A stretch of DNA of 45,865 bases from an uncultured Stenotrophomonas sp. (GCF_945952405.1 NZ_CAMFIA010000027.1:1-45865), one strand, 5' to 3'. Positions 19,198-30,379 are shown, counted from the first letter of the stretch. The notes: a model not told the origin generated them from the sequence alone. Translations and numbers: made by a program.

Positions 19198-19740
19198 GTT
19201 GCGGCAGGGCTTGCAGCCCTGCACCTGCCGACGCAACGGCAACGGCCGAAGCAACGGCAACAGCATGCATTCCGTGGGATGGCGGGGTGCGGGGATGCCG
19301 CAAGTACGTCCCTGTAGGCTTGGCAGCCGCATCCATGCGGCTGACACCCCGCACTCCGACACCATCCCACCTCTGACAGATCTCCGCGGCTGTTGGTAGG
19401 TGTCGACCTTGGTCGACACGGTAGATCCACGCCATGCGTGGATGCTTTGGGATTCCAATTCGAAATATTCGATGCCGATGGAGATTCATCCACGCATGGC
19501 GTGGATCTACTGCAGATCGCAGAAATCTGTCGAAGGCGGGGTGGGGCCGGTTGCGGGGGCGTGAGCCGCATGGATGCGGCGACCGAGCTTACATGGACGT
19601 ACTTGCAGCGCCCCCCGCAACCGGCCCCATCCCGCCATCCGACAGGAAACCCGCTTCTGCTTCGGCTGTTGAGGTTGCCGGCCAGCGGCCGGCACTACCG
19701 CAGGTGCAGGGCTGCCAGCCCTGCCGACCAACGCCCTTCT
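19198..19740. repeat. 540-bp quasi-palindrome of composite REP elements
   Basis: This gene-free stretch consists of two related composite elements head to head, centred near 19465. Matching parts (left / right, right one inverted) are: hairpin 19204-19222 / 19706-19724; CAAGTACGTCC block 19298-19348 / 19562-19616; and an identical 23-bp unit 19421-19443 / 19488-19510 beginning GTAGATCCACGCC. The right arm also holds an inverted SMAG (19677-19698); the left holds GTAG + GTGTCGACC dyad (19396-19419). The right element has its own inverted ends (19536-19561 / 19609-19636). Confidence 0.8.
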
Positions 19741-19817
19741 TACGAATGGCTGACGTGACACTCATGCGCCATGCGCGAGGCTGTCCGCTTGCTGTTCGAG
19801 TGGAGGAGGTGGCAGCG

Positions 19818-20957
19818 GTGCATTGGCAAAGCGCACAGGCGTATGTGTGGCCGTTGGGAGTGGCGCTGCTGTTGGGGGGCATCGGCGCATGGTTGATCCT
19901 GTGGATCCATCATCGGCTGAAAGGGCGTGATCGCCGTCGTGCGCGCATTGGTCGTGTGCTCGGCTTGCCGATGGCAAGCGCATGGCCGCTGCTGCTGTTG
20001 ATCCCGGCATTGCAGGCCACGCCGCTGCAGGACCCGTTGCTGGGTCACCTGCAGCACGTGCTGCACATCGCGCTGACCGCCTGCTTCATCTGGTTGCTGG
20101 TGCGGGCGGTGGCGGCCGCTGAGCGCGCGATCCTGCGCAGCCATCCCATCGATGTCTCCGACAACCTGGAAGCGCGCCGCATCCAGACCCAGACGCGGGT
20201 GCTCAGCCGCGTGTTGATGGGCGGCATCATCGTGCTCGGCGCGTCGATGGTGTTGCTGACCTTCCCGATGGTGCAGAAGATCGGCACGGCCCTGCTCGCG
20301 TCGGCCGGCCTGATCGGGCTGGTGGCCGGTATCGCGGCCAAGCCGGTGTTCGGCAACCTGATCGCCGGCCTGCAGATCGCGGTGACGCAGCCGATCCGGC
20401 TGGATGACGTGGTGATCGTCGAGGGCGAGTGGGGCCGCATCGAGGAGATCGGCAGCAGCTATGTGGTGGTGCGCATCTGGGACGAGCGGCGGATGGTGGT
20501 GCCGCTGACCTGGTTCATCGAGAACCCGTTCCAGAACTGGACGCGGCGCAGCGCGGACCTGCTGGGTACGGCGTTCCTGTGGCTCGACTACCGCGCCCCG
20601 ATCGCGGCGATCCGTGCCGAGCTGGAGCGGATCTGCCGCGGCCAAGCGCTGTGGGACGGCCGGGTCTGCGTGACCCAGGTGACCGAAACCAGCGAGCGTG
20701 CGATCCAGGTGCGCCTGCTGGTCAGTGCACGCAGCTCCGGCGATGCCTTCGACCTGCGTTGCCTGGTACGCGAACGCATGCTTGATTTCCTTGCACGCGA
20801 ACATCCGCAGTCGCTGCCGCAGGTACGTGCGCGGCTGCAGCACGATGACGAGCTTGATATGCCGCGCGCGCCACGCGCGCGCGCCGCCGATGTGCGTTCG
20901 CCTGGCGCGGAGGACGGCGAGGCCGCGATCGTGCGGGAGGCGCCCCAGGACCGGTAG
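19818..20957 (+). CDS. MscS-family mechanosensitive ion channel
   Basis: About 379 residues with four or five N-terminal hydrophobic segments, then the MscS pore helix and beta domain: ALLASAGLIGLVAGIAAKPVFGNLIAGLQ, followed by QPIRLDDVVIVEGEWGRIEEIG and the conserved VPLTWFIENPFQNWTR. Such channels open on hypo-osmotic shock. The start is uncertain: GTG 19818 has a strong GGAGGAGG (19802-19809) in front, while in-frame ATGs at 19746 and 19764 would add 18-24 residues and lie close to the repeat block. The TAG stop is the TAG of a SMAG head. Confidence 0.85.
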   Translation: MHWQSAQAYVWPLGVALLLGGIGAWLILWIHHRLKGRDRRRARIGRVLGLPMASAWPLLLLIPALQATPLQDPLLGHLQHVLHIALTACFIWLLVRAVAAAERAILRSHPIDVSDNLEARRIQTQTRVLSRVLMGGIIVLGASMVLLTFPMVQKIGTALLASAGLIGLVAGIAAKPVFGNLIAGLQIAVTQPIRLDDVVIVEGEWGRIEEIGSSYVVVRIWDERRMVVPLTWFIENPFQNWTRRSADLLGTAFLWLDYRAPIAAIRAELERICRGQALWDGRVCVTQVTETSERAIQVRLLVSARSSGDAFDLRCLVRERMLDFLAREHPQSLPQVRARLQHDDELDMPRAPRARAADVRSPGAEDGEAAIVREAPQDR

Positions 20958-20975
20958 TGCCGGCCGCTGGCCGGC
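20954..20975 (+). repeat. SMAG repeat, forward copy
   Basis: GTAGTGCCGGCC-GCT-GGCCGGC: a GTAG head followed by a perfect 7-bp stem. The stop codon of the upstream MscS gene is formed by this GTAG. Confidence 0.85.
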
Positions 20976-20993
20976 AACGCCGAATACCGGATC

Positions 20994-21015
20994 GCCGGCC
21001 AGCGGCCGGCACTAC
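20994..21015 (-). repeat. SMAG repeat, inverted copy
   Basis: Exact reverse complement of 20954-20975, so the two form an inverted dimer between convergent genes; probably folds into one long hairpin and ends both transcripts. Confidence 0.85.
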
Positions 21016-21019
21016 CGGA

Positions 21020-22642
21020 TCAGGGTTCGCCGGCGTCGATCAGCGCATCGGTATCGAAGTGGGGTGGCCGTCGTGCGCGGGTGCGCTGCTCGTAGGCGTA
21101 GGCCATCTCGATCAGCTTCGGCTCGCTCCACGCGGTGCCCATGAACAGCAGGCCGACCGGCAGGCCGTCGATCTGCCCCATCGGCACGCTGAGGCTGGGA
21201 TAGCCCGCCACCGCGGCGGCACTGTAGCTCTCGCCGGGGAAGTCGTCGCCTTCGCTGCGGATCGGCCACGCCACGCCGGTGGTCGGTGCGACCAGGGCAT
21301 CGAGCTGGTGGGCGGCGAGGGCGGCATCGATGCCTTCCGGACCGGCCAGCCGGCGCGCATCGCTGCGGGCGCGGATGTAGGCCGGGTCGGCCAGGCCGGC
21401 AGTGGCATCGGCCTCCACCAGCAGCTCCTGGCCGAACAGGCCCAGCTCCTGCCGGGCATGCGCCTGGTTGAAGGCGATCAGGTCGGCCAGGCTGCGCAGC
21501 GGCGCGCGGTGGGTGCTGAAGTAGCGCTCCAGCCCGGCCTTGAATTCGTAGAGCAGCAGGGTGCGTTCGGCCTCGGCCCAGGCGCCCTGGTTGGGCAGCT
21601 CCACCGGCACCACGACGGCGCCGGCGCGGCGCAGTTCGGTGGCGGCCTGTGCGATCAGCGGCGGCATGCCGCGGTACTTCAGCAGGGGCGTCTGCAGCAG
21701 GCCGATGCGCTTGCCGCGCAGGCCCTGCGGGTCCAGCCGCGCGGTGTAGTCGTAGACCGCGCGGCCGGGCATGGTCGCGGTGGCCGGATCGGCATCGTCG
21801 CGGCCGGCGATCGCGGTGAGCACGACGGCGGCGTCGGCCACGCTGCGCGCCATCGGCCCGGCGGTGTCCTGGCTGAAGGAGATCGGGATGATGCCTTCGC
21901 GGCTGACCAGGCCAACGGTCGGCTTCAGGCCGACCACGCCATTGATCGCCGCCGGGCAGACGATGCTGCCGTCGGTTTCGGTGCCGATCGCCACGCTGGC
22001 CAGGTTGGCAGCCACCGCCACCGCGCTGCCGCTGCTGGAGCCGCACGGCGAATGGCTCAGGCGATAGGGATTGCGGGTCTGGCCGCCGCGCGCGCTCCAG
22101 CCGGAAATCGAATCATTGCCACGGAAGTTGGCCCACTCGCTCAGATTGGTCTTGCCCAGCACCACGGCGCCGGCTTCGCGCAGCCGCCGCACCAGGTAGG
22201 CGTCATCCGGGCGGAAACCCTGCAGCGCCAGCGAGCCGGCGCTGGTGGCCATCGGTGCGGCGTTGATGTTGTCCTTCAGCAGCAGTGGAATGCCATGCAG
22301 CGGTCCGCGCAGGCGTCCATCGCGGCGCTCGCGGTCGCGCTCGGCGGCCTCTTTCAGCGCATCGGGATTGAGTTCGATCACCGCGCGCAGGCGTGGCCCG
22401 GCGCGGTCCAGGCTGGCGATGCGCTGCAGGTAGGCCTGGGTCAGGGTGGTGCTGTCCAGCTCACCGGTGGTCATCCGCGCCTGCAGGTCGGCGATATCGG
22501 TTTCGGCGTACGGGAACGGCACGTTGCGGCTCACAGGTTCGGCCGCGTGCGCACTGGGCGTGGCCGGGCTGCAGCCAGCCGAAAGCAGCGCAGGCAGCGC
22601 GGCGAGCAGGCAGGTCAGCAGAGGCGGCAAGGACGGGCGCAT
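21020..22642 (-). CDS. pam: Peptide amidase Pam (amidase signature family)
   Basis: A 540-residue secreted amidase that removes the C-terminal amide from peptides. The mature part ([19 protein letters not shown] onward) matches what I recall of the crystallised S. maltophilia peptide amidase. Catalytic elements are the Lys in [11 protein letters not shown] and the serines of [14 protein letters not shown] and [12 protein letters not shown]. The N-terminus is a signal peptide with a lipobox-like LSAGC (cysteine 24). ATG 22642 is chosen because the signal peptide begins there; the frame is open 72 codons further upstream but without a plausible start. The stop lies five bases from the SMAG dimer. 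Confidence 0.93.
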   Translation of the reverse strand: MRPSLPPLLTCLLAALPALLSAGCSPATPSAHAAEPVSRNVPFPYAETDIADLQARMTTGELDSTTLTQAYLQRIASLDRAGPRLRAVIELNPDALKEAAERDRERRDGRLRGPLHGIPLLLKDNINAAPMATSAGSLALQGFRPDDAYLVRRLREAGAVVLGKTNLSEWANFRGNDSISGWSARGGQTRNPYRLSHSPCGSSSGSAVAVAANLASVAIGTETDGSIVCPAAINGVVGLKPTVGLVSREGIIPISFSQDTAGPMARSVADAAVVLTAIAGRDDADPATATMPGRAVYDYTARLDPQGLRGKRIGLLQTPLLKYRGMPPLIAQAATELRRAGAVVVPVELPNQGAWAEAERTLLLYEFKAGLERYFSTHRAPLRSLADLIAFNQAHARQELGLFGQELLVEADATAGLADPAYIRARSDARRLAGPEGIDAALAAHQLDALVAPTTGVAWPIRSEGDDFPGESYSAAAVAGYPSLSVPMGQIDGLPVGLLFMGTAWSEPKLIEMAYAYEQRTRARRPPHFDTDALIDAGEP

Positions 22643-22683
22643 GGGGCGGCTTGGTCGGCTCCAATCCCCAGTGTAGCCGGTGC

Positions 22684-23151
22684 TCAGCGGTGGCGCTTGC
22701 GCAGGTCGCGGGCGAGGACGTAGACCACGATCAGGTTGATCGCCAGGATCGTCCACGACGGCCAGCCGGGATGGCGGATGATCGCAAAGATGTCGAAGGG
22801 CAGGTACAGCGAGGCGGTCAGGCAGCCCAGCCAGGAGGCCCAGGCCTTGGCCCGCCACAGGCCCCAGGCTTCGACCAGGTGCAGCAGGCCGTAGCCGATC
22901 ATCCCCGCCGCGGCCAGGTGCACCGCGTCGGGGCTGATCATGTGCAGCAGCGAGGGCAGGGTGCCATGGTCCGGATCCAGGCTGAAACGCCGGATCAGGA
23001 CCATGATGCCGTGCCGCAGCGGCTGCGGTCCGAGTACTTCCAGCCCGGTGGCGGCCAACAGCGCCAGCATCGCCTTGCTCGCTTCGAGCAGGGCGATGAC
23101 ATGGAGGCCCGGATGCCGGTGCGGATCCGGGTTGTAGCCGCTCTGGTTCAC
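22684..23151 (-). CDS. DUF2127 family membrane protein
   Basis: A 155-residue protein with about four hydrophobic segments: LHVIALLEASKAMLALLAATG near the N-terminus, AAAGMIGYGLLHLVEAWGLW, WASWLGCLTASLYLPFDIFAI and WTILAINLIVVYVLARDL. The LLEASKA-like start and LHLVEAWGLW fit DUF2127, whose function is unknown. It lies ten bases downstream of typA on the same strand and could be read through from it. Confidence 0.75.
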   Translation of the reverse strand: MNQSGYNPDPHRHPGLHVIALLEASKAMLALLAATGLEVLGPQPLRHGIMVLIRRFSLDPDHGTLPSLLHMISPDAVHLAAAGMIGYGLLHLVEAWGLWRAKAWASWLGCLTASLYLPFDIFAIIRHPGWPSWTILAINLIVVYVLARDLRKRHR

Positions 23152-23161
23152 GGGTGCTGGC

Positions 23162-25009
23162 TCAGCCGCCGCGCGAAGCCTTCTTGCGATCGCTTTCGGT
23201 CAGGAACTTCTTGCGCAGACGGATCTCCTTCGGGGTGATCTCGACCAGCTCGTCGTCTTCGATGAAGTCCAGGGCCTGTTCCAGCGAGTACTTGATCGCC
23301 GGGGTCAGCTGGATCGCATCGTCCTTGCCCGAAGCGCGCATGTTGGTCAGCGGCTTGGTCTTGATCGCGTTGACGGTCAGGTCGTTGTCCTTGGAGTGGA
23401 TGCCGACCAGCTGGCCTTCATACACGTTGTCACCTTCAGCCGCGAACAGCTTGCCGCGTTCCTGCAGCGGGCCCAGCGAGTAGGCCGGAGTGGTGCCCGG
23501 AGCATTGGCGATCATCACGCCGTTGATGCGCTTGGCGATCGCGCCCTGTTCCTTCGGACCGTAGTGGTCGAACACGTGGAACAGCAGGCCCGAGCCCTGG
23601 GTCAGGGTCTTGAACTCGTTCTGGAAACCGATCAGGCCACGGGCCGGGATCTGGTATTCCAGGCGCACGCGACCCTTGCCGTCCGGCTCCATGTTCTTCA
23701 GCTGGCCCTTGCGGGTACCCAGCTTTTCCATCACGCCGCCCTGGTGGATTTCTTCGATGTCCACCACCAGCTGCTCGATCGGCTCCATCATCTGGCCGTC
23801 GATTTCCTTGATGATCACTTCCGGGCGCGACACGGCCAGCTCGTAGCCTTCGCGACGCATGTTCTCGATCAGCACCGACAGGTGCAGTTCGCCACGGCCG
23901 GAGACCAGGAACTTGTCGGCGTCTTCCAGCTGTTCGACCTTCAGCGCCACGTTGTGGACCTGCTCGCGGTCCAGGCGGTCCTTGATCTGGCGGCTGGTCA
24001 GGAACTTGCCACCGGACAGGTCCTTGTTGCCGGCGAACGGCGAGTTGTTGACCTGGAAGGTCATCGAGATGGTCGGCTCGTCGACGGTCAGGGCCGGCAG
24101 CGCTTCCGGGGTTTCCGGGTGGCACAGGGTGTCGGAGATGGTCAGTTCCGGAATGCCGGAGATGGCCACGATGTCGCCGGCTTCAGCGGTGTCCTGCTCG
24201 ATGCGCTCCAGGCCCAGGAAGCCCAGCACCTGCGCGACCTTGCCGTTGCGCTTCTTGCCTTCACGGTCGATGACCGCGACCTGCATGTTCTTCTTCAGGG
24301 TGCCGCGCTGGATGCGGCCGATGCCGATCACGCCCACGAAGTTGTTGTAGTCCAGCTGGCTGATGCGCATCTGGAACGGGCCTTCCGGGTCCACTTCCGG
24401 GCGCGGCGCGTGCTGCATGATCGCTTCGTACAGGGCGGTCATGTCGCCGTCGCGCACGGTGTCTTCCAGGCCGGCATAGCCGTTCAGGGCCGAGGCGTAG
24501 ACGATCGGGAAGTCCAGCTGCTCGTTGGTGGCGCCGAGCTTGTCGAACAGGTCGAAGACCTGGTCGATCACCCATTCCGGACGCGCGCCCGGACGGTCGA
24601 TCTTGTTGACCACGACGATCGGCTTGAAGCCCATCGCGAAGGCCTTCTGGGTCACGAAGCGGGTCTGCGGCATCGGGCCGTCCATCGCGTCGACCAGGAT
24701 CAGCACGGTGTCGACCATCGACAGCACGCGCTCGACCTCACCGCCGAAGTCGGCGTGGCCGGGGGTATCGACGATGTTGATCCGGTTCTTGATGCCGGTC
24801 TTCTTGTCTTCCCAGGTGATGGCGGTGTTCTTGGCCAGGATGGTGATGCCGCGTTCCTTTTCCTGGTCGTTGCTGTCCATCACGCGCTCGGCGAGGACGG
24901 TGCGCTCGGACAGGGTGCCGGACTGCTTCAGCAGCTGGTCGACCAGGGTGGTCTTGCCATGGTCGACGTGGGCGACGATGGCGATGTTGCGAAGATTTTC
25001 GATGGACAT
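23162..25009 (-). CDS. typA: Ribosome-associated GTPase TypA/BipA
   Basis: The 615-residue translational GTPase starts [22 protein letters not shown] (P-loop), followed by [16 protein letters not shown] (G3) and VVNKIDRP (G4). The EF-G-like domains III and V and the TypA-specific C-terminal part (with [16 protein letters not shown] sequence and a basic end) are complete. It acts in 50S assembly and stress or cold adaptation. The ATG at 25009 is set by homology. A TATAAT -10 lies about 47 bases upstream. Confidence 0.96.
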   Translation of the reverse strand: MSIENLRNIAIVAHVDHGKTTLVDQLLKQSGTLSERTVLAERVMDSNDQEKERGITILAKNTAITWEDKKTGIKNRINIVDTPGHADFGGEVERVLSMVDTVLILVDAMDGPMPQTRFVTQKAFAMGFKPIVVVNKIDRPGARPEWVIDQVFDLFDKLGATNEQLDFPIVYASALNGYAGLEDTVRDGDMTALYEAIMQHAPRPEVDPEGPFQMRISQLDYNNFVGVIGIGRIQRGTLKKNMQVAVIDREGKKRNGKVAQVLGFLGLERIEQDTAEAGDIVAISGIPELTISDTLCHPETPEALPALTVDEPTISMTFQVNNSPFAGNKDLSGGKFLTSRQIKDRLDREQVHNVALKVEQLEDADKFLVSGRGELHLSVLIENMRREGYELAVSRPEVIIKEIDGQMMEPIEQLVVDIEEIHQGGVMEKLGTRKGQLKNMEPDGKGRVRLEYQIPARGLIGFQNEFKTLTQGSGLLFHVFDHYGPKEQGAIAKRINGVMIANAPGTTPAYSLGPLQERGKLFAAEGDNVYEGQLVGIHSKDNDLTVNAIKTKPLTNMRASGKDDAIQLTPAIKYSLEQALDFIEDDELVEITPKEIRLRKKFLTESDRKKASRGG

Positions 25010-25055
25010 ACGAAAGGGGGCCAGTCGGCGCCGGATTTGGAAAAAGAAGTCCAAC

Positions 25056-25061
25056 ATTATA
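25056..25061 (-). promoter_or_regulatory. Promoter -10 of typA
   Basis: On the minus strand TATAAT is a perfect -10 hexamer about 47 bases before the typA ATG. The -35 is weak (TTTCGC or TTCGCG at 17-18 bases). Confidence 0.55.
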
Positions 25062-25281
25062 CGTCGAACTTGACGATTCGCGAAAAGCTGGATTTCACAC
25101 CCGTCTCGGGGCCCATTCAGCTGGCGGTCCGGCGCTCCGCCCGGCGCCGCCCGGGCCCGGGGCAGGGCGACCCTTCTGCGGGCTGAAGCCGGGATCTGCG
25201 CCCATGGTCGAAGCCGCCGCCGCCACGAGGCAGGTGTAAACTAGGTGGCTAGACGCGTTCCCCTCTGCATCAAGGATATTC

Positions 25282-26878
<1,597 letters not shown>

Positions 26879-26886
26879 TGCAGGCG

Positions 26887-26944
26887 GTACCGGCCCTGTC
26901 CGGTACATCTTGCATCGAGGTAGGTACCGACCGTTGGTCGGTAC
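26887..26944 (+). repeat. Hairpin plus SMAG-like repeat after mdh
   Basis: GTACCGG (26887-26893) pairs with CCGGTAC (26900-26906). Then GTAG (26920-26923) heads the stem GTACCGACC (26924-26932) / GGTCGGTAC (26936-26944), a SMAG-type element. Confidence 0.7.
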
Positions 26945-26951
26945 GTCTTGG

Positions 26952-26978
26952 ACGGGGAAGCTTCGGCTTCCCCGTTTT
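26952..26978 (+). terminator. Intrinsic terminator of mdh
   Basis: ACGGGGAAGC (26952-26961) pairs with GCTTCCCCGT (26966-26975) around a TTCG tetraloop and is followed by TTT. A textbook rho-independent terminator. Confidence 0.88.
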
Positions 26979-27001
26979 CGTATGGCATTGCGCGGAACCC
27001 C

Positions 27002-27616
27002 ATGATCCATCTGCACTACATCGACGACGCGCTGCTGCTGGCCGAGAAGCCTGCCGGCCTGCTGTCCGTGCCTGGCCGCAGCGCCGAGAACCAGGACTGC
27101 GTGGTTGCTCGCCTGCAGGTGCTGTATCCGGATGCGTTGACCGTGCACCGGCTGGACCAGGTCACCTCGGGCCTGCTGCTGCATGCGCGCGGCAAGGCAA
27201 TGCAGGCGGCACTGTCGATGCAGTTCGAGCAGCGCCAGGTTGGCAAGCGCTACGAAGCGATCGTGGAGGGGCTGCTTGAAGGCGACGCCGGTGAAGTGGA
27301 CCTGCCGTTGATCGTGGACTGGCCGAACCGGCCAAAGCAGATGATCGATCATGAACGTGGCAAGCCGGCGCTGACCCGCTGGCGCGTGCTCGCCCGCGAT
27401 ACGCAGGCGCAGCGCACGCGGGTGGCGCTGGAACCGGTCACCGGCCGCAGCCACCAGTTGCGCCTGCACATGGCCAGCCTCGACCATCCCATCGTCGGTG
27501 ACGTGCTGTATGGCGCCGCGCCGGCGCCACGCGTGCATCTGCATGCATGCAGCCTGCGGTTCACCCATCCGTTGACCGGAGAAGCGCGCGCGTTCGAGTC
27601 CGCCCCTCCGTTCTAG
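27002..27616 (+). CDS. rluA: RluA-family pseudouridine synthase
   Basis: A 204-residue enzyme without an S4 domain. The catalytic motif HRLDQVTSGLLL holds the aspartate at residue 52; KRYEAIVEG and VTGRSHQLRLHMASLDHPIVGD complete the RluA fold. The short form fits RluA, which modifies 23S rRNA 746 and tRNA 32, but other members of the group are possible. Start ATG 27002 (MIHLHYIDD) is chosen by homology; the open frame upstream runs through the mdh terminator. Confidence 0.85.
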   Translation: MIHLHYIDDALLLAEKPAGLLSVPGRSAENQDCVVARLQVLYPDALTVHRLDQVTSGLLLHARGKAMQAALSMQFEQRQVGKRYEAIVEGLLEGDAGEVDLPLIVDWPNRPKQMIDHERGKPALTRWRVLARDTQAQRTRVALEPVTGRSHQLRLHMASLDHPIVGDVLYGAAPAPRVHLHACSLRFTHPLTGEARAFESAPPF

Positions 27617-27644
27617 AGAGCACCTGAGTACAGTTGAAACACGC

Positions 27645-27678
27645 CAAGGAGGAGTCCTTTCCACGGGGCTCCTCCTTG
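27645..27678. terminator. Hairpin between convergent rluA and the MFS gene
   Basis: CAAGGAGGAG (27645-27654) pairs with CTCCTCCTTG (27669-27678) around a 14-base loop. There is no long T tract; it is a likely two-way terminator or RNA end structure. Confidence 0.5.
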
Positions 27679-27775
27679 CGCCGGCGGCCTATGTCCAACC
27701 AAAGCGACTACGGTGACATCTGGACGCTGGAGAGCCCCGCTACTGAAAGCTGGGTGCGTCGAATCCCCAGGTAGC

Positions 27776-29323
27776 TCACAGCACTTTCGATTCGCTGGTG
27801 GACGATGCCATGGAGTGGCGACTGCCCCGAAACGTAAGCGCGCTGACAACGGCCAAGACACAGGCACATGCGCCCGAATAAGCCATGACAAGTCGATAGC
27901 CGAAGAGCAGCGACTGCTGCGCCACTTCACTGGACACCACCTGGCCAATGGCAGCCAATTCATCCGGCCGCGAAGTTCCTGCAGACAAGCCCTCCGCAAG
28001 CGATCGCAGATGCGAAGGGTCGCTCCCGGGCAGGTTCATCTCAAGTGCGTAATAAGTGCCTTTCACCAGGATCAATCCCACCACGGCAATGTTGATGGCG
28101 AGGCTGATGAATCTGGCGCTGGTATCCATACCGGATGCCATGCCGGCGCGATCGCTGGTTACGGAGCTGGTCGTTGTATTGGTGATGGGAGTATTGATCA
28201 CCCCCAGGCCTGAGCCAGCAAGCACGCAGCCTGGCAGCAGGGTCAGCCAGTTCGCGTTGTCCGCGCCTGCGCCGATCGTCATCATGAGCATTCCGCCGCC
28301 CATGACAAACATCCCGATCGGGATCACGCGCTCGGGTCCGAAGCGCACTGCGAGACGCTCGCCGCAGGGGGGCAGCAGCAGCGACGGCAATGTGTATGCC
28401 AGGACGGACAGACCCGTCGCGATGCTTGAGTAGCCAAGCGCGTGCTGGAAGAACAATGGCAGATACACCATCAGCGGCCAGAAACTGAAGTTCATGCCCA
28501 TCGAGCCCAGCAGTGCGCCCGAGAAGCGCCGGTTGCCAAAGATGGAAAAATCGAACATCGGGTCCGGCACCCTGCGCTCGACCGTGATGAATGCCGCCAG
28601 GCTGACGACGGCAACCAGAGCGGACGCCACGGAAGAGGCGCTTTCAAGGCCTGCGGGAATGCCCTGGGTGATATACCAGGTGAAGGAAAAGACGGCCAAT
28701 GACAGCGAGACGATCCCTGCAACGTCCAGCTTCCCGCGGCTTGGGGCTCGCGATTCGCGGATTCCCAGAACGGCGAGAACCGTCGCGCCCACTGCCAAGG
28801 GCGCATGCACCAGGAACACCCAGCTCCAGCTGCTGATGAAGATGACGCCTGCACCAATGACGGGTCCGAAACCCAGCCCTATGCCGAAGACCACGCCCCA
28901 GATGCCAAATGCCTTGGCTCGCTGTGCGGAGTTACTGAATTGATGGGAAAGCACTGTAAAAACGCAGACCAGCATTGCGCCTCCCGCCGCACCCTGCAGC
29001 GATCGAGCCACGATCAGCGCCGTTCCACTTCGTGCAAGGCCGCAGGCCAAGGACGTGATGCCGAACAGCAACAGGCTGATCACGAAGATGCGCCGGCGAC
29101 CGTAGCGATCCGCCAGTGCGCCAGCCGCCATCAGCACTGTCGTGCAGGTGAGGGTGTAGGCATTCATGATCCACTGCAGGCCGCTGAAGCTGCTGCCAAG
29201 CTCTGCCTCCAGTATCGGCAGGATGACCGGCACGCTCGAGATTTCCAGCCCGAACATCAGCGAAGCCAAGCACGCCGCCGAAAGTGCAAGGCGGTCTCGA
29301 GCAGCAGGGGAAAGGGAAGTCAT
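27776..29323 (-). CDS. MFS transporter of the DHA2 (14-TM) drug exporter type
   Basis: A 515-residue inner membrane protein with about 14 hydrophobic segments. It has motif A (GALADRYGRRRIF) between helices 2 and 3, ARSLQGAAGGAML, and a motif C-like GFGPVIGAG in helix 5, so it is a proton-driven drug/H+ antiporter by family. Start ATG 29323 has GAGGA eight bases upstream. It is divergent from a LysR gene that probably controls it. By eye, base use is less GC-rich than in neighbouring genes, which may mean transfer. The substrate cannot be told. Confidence 0.88.
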   Translation of the reverse strand: MTSLSPAARDRLALSAACLASLMFGLEISSVPVILPILEAELGSSFSGLQWIMNAYTLTCTTVLMAAGALADRYGRRRIFVISLLLFGITSLACGLARSGTALIVARSLQGAAGGAMLVCVFTVLSHQFSNSAQRAKAFGIWGVVFGIGLGFGPVIGAGVIFISSWSWVFLVHAPLAVGATVLAVLGIRESRAPSRGKLDVAGIVSLSLAVFSFTWYITQGIPAGLESASSVASALVAVVSLAAFITVERRVPDPMFDFSIFGNRRFSGALLGSMGMNFSFWPLMVYLPLFFQHALGYSSIATGLSVLAYTLPSLLLPPCGERLAVRFGPERVIPIGMFVMGGGMLMMTIGAGADNANWLTLLPGCVLAGSGLGVINTPITNTTTSSVTSDRAGMASGMDTSARFISLAINIAVVGLILVKGTYYALEMNLPGSDPSHLRSLAEGLSAGTSRPDELAAIGQVVSSEVAQQSLLFGYRLVMAYSGACACVLAVVSALTFRGSRHSMASSTSESKVL

Positions 29324-29461
29324 GGGTGTCCTCAGGCAAGTCCGGGATCTGGCGCGCCGCCGGCTCGAATGAAGCCGCGCGTTTCGAGTGAGGTGCCATC
29401 TTGGAGGTGATTGCATGATGATAAAAATGATTTGATTTAATAGAATTGATCACACCTCATC
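29324..29461. promoter_or_regulatory. Divergent AT-rich promoter region of the MFS / LysR pair
   Basis: The 138 bases include an AT-rich core around 29416-29450, unlike most of the window. LysR regulators bind such spaces, but I could not fix a clear T-N11-A dyad; AGGTG (29404-29408) and CACCT (29452-29456) are the outer arms of a loose inverted repeat. Confidence 0.4.
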
Positions 29462-30379
29462 ATGGGTTGCCCGGTGTTCTTTGACCCCAACCTGCTGCGC
29501 GCCTTTGTTGCCGTCGTAGAGACAGGTGGCTTTACCAAGGCGGGTGAACGCATGAACCTCAGCCAATCCGCCATCAGCCACCAGATCCGGAAGCTGGAAG
29601 AGCAGGCAGGCAGCGCCTTGCTGAAGCGGACCACCAGACGCGTGACACTCACCGATGACGGCGAGGACTTCCTGCGTCATGCGGAGCAGATCCTTGCTGC
29701 CCAGAGCCTGCTCGTTCGTCGATTCCAGAAGGCCCCGATTACCGGGGCCGTGCGCCTTGGCGTGCCGGAGACCTATGCCGGCGACCGGTTGACCGCAATG
29801 CTGTCGCGCTTCTCCCGCAGATTTCCCGCGGTGCGGCTGGATGTAGCCGTGCAGTCCTACGGGGTGCTGAACGAACAGATACACGCGGGAACACTCGATC
29901 TGGCGGTGAACCTGTTCCTGCAGGAGGACGTTGAGTGGCCGGTTCTCAGACGGACACGTTTCGTCTGGGCCACCGGTTCGAGGTTCGAGCATGAGCCGGA
30001 AAAGGCATTGCCACTGGCGCTCGCGCCCAGCCCGTGCATACATCGGCACGTATGCATCGAAGCACTTGTTGAAGCCGGCCTGGAGTGGCAGGTCACTTTT
30101 ACCTCGGCGAGCCAGCAGGGCTTACGATCAGCTGCAAAGTCCGGGCTCGCGATCACAGTCGCCCTTCAGGATGACATCCAGGATGGCCTGATGGTTGCGG
30201 GCAATGGATTGGGACTTCCTGCGCTCCCCGCTGCGAGTTTCCGGCTGATGCGTAGTGGGGCTGTGCGGACGCCTGCGATCGAGGCGCTGGAGGCGCAGTT
30301 GCTTCATGCTGGCGATGTGGAGAATCCGATCGGCGCACTCGCCGCAGTGGCTCAGCCCCGATGCGTGGGGACACCGTAA
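29462..30379 (+). CDS. LysR-family transcriptional regulator
   Basis: A 305-residue protein with the N-terminal winged helix-turn-helix (about residues 8-66: LLRAFVAVVETGGFTKAGERMNLSQSAISHQIRKLEEQ, then LLKRTTRRVTLTDDG) and a substrate-binding domain starting near residue 93 (GAVRLGVPETYA). It is divergent from the MFS exporter and probably regulates it. The ATG at 29462 has no clear Shine-Dalgarno; a GTG at 29474 is an alternative. Confidence 0.9.
   Translation: MGCPVFFDPNLLRAFVAVVETGGFTKAGERMNLSQSAISHQIRKLEEQAGSALLKRTTRRVTLTDDGEDFLRHAEQILAAQSLLVRRFQKAPITGAVRLGVPETYAGDRLTAMLSRFSRRFPAVRLDVAVQSYGVLNEQIHAGTLDLAVNLFLQEDVEWPVLRRTRFVWATGSRFEHEPEKALPLALAPSPCIHRHVCIEALVEAGLEWQVTFTSASQQGLRSAAKSGLAITVALQDDIQDGLMVAGNGLGLPALPAASFRLMRSGAVRTPAIEALEAQLLHAGDVENPIGALAAVAQPRCVGTP

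Noticed and set aside
19198..19740. CRISPR array
   Set aside because: The repeats are inverted and of different kinds, with no regular spacing or unique spacers.
19393..19758. Frames inside the aroG-MscS repeat region
   Set aside because: They consist of translated REP sequence and have no plausible start signals.
20957..22723. 588-codon open frame on + opposite pam
   Set aside because: Antisense shadow of a well-identified gene; it begins inside the SMAG pair.
23396..25186. 596-codon open frame on + opposite typA
   Set aside because: Low-complexity His/Asp/Leu/Val content typical of an antisense shadow; typA is certain.
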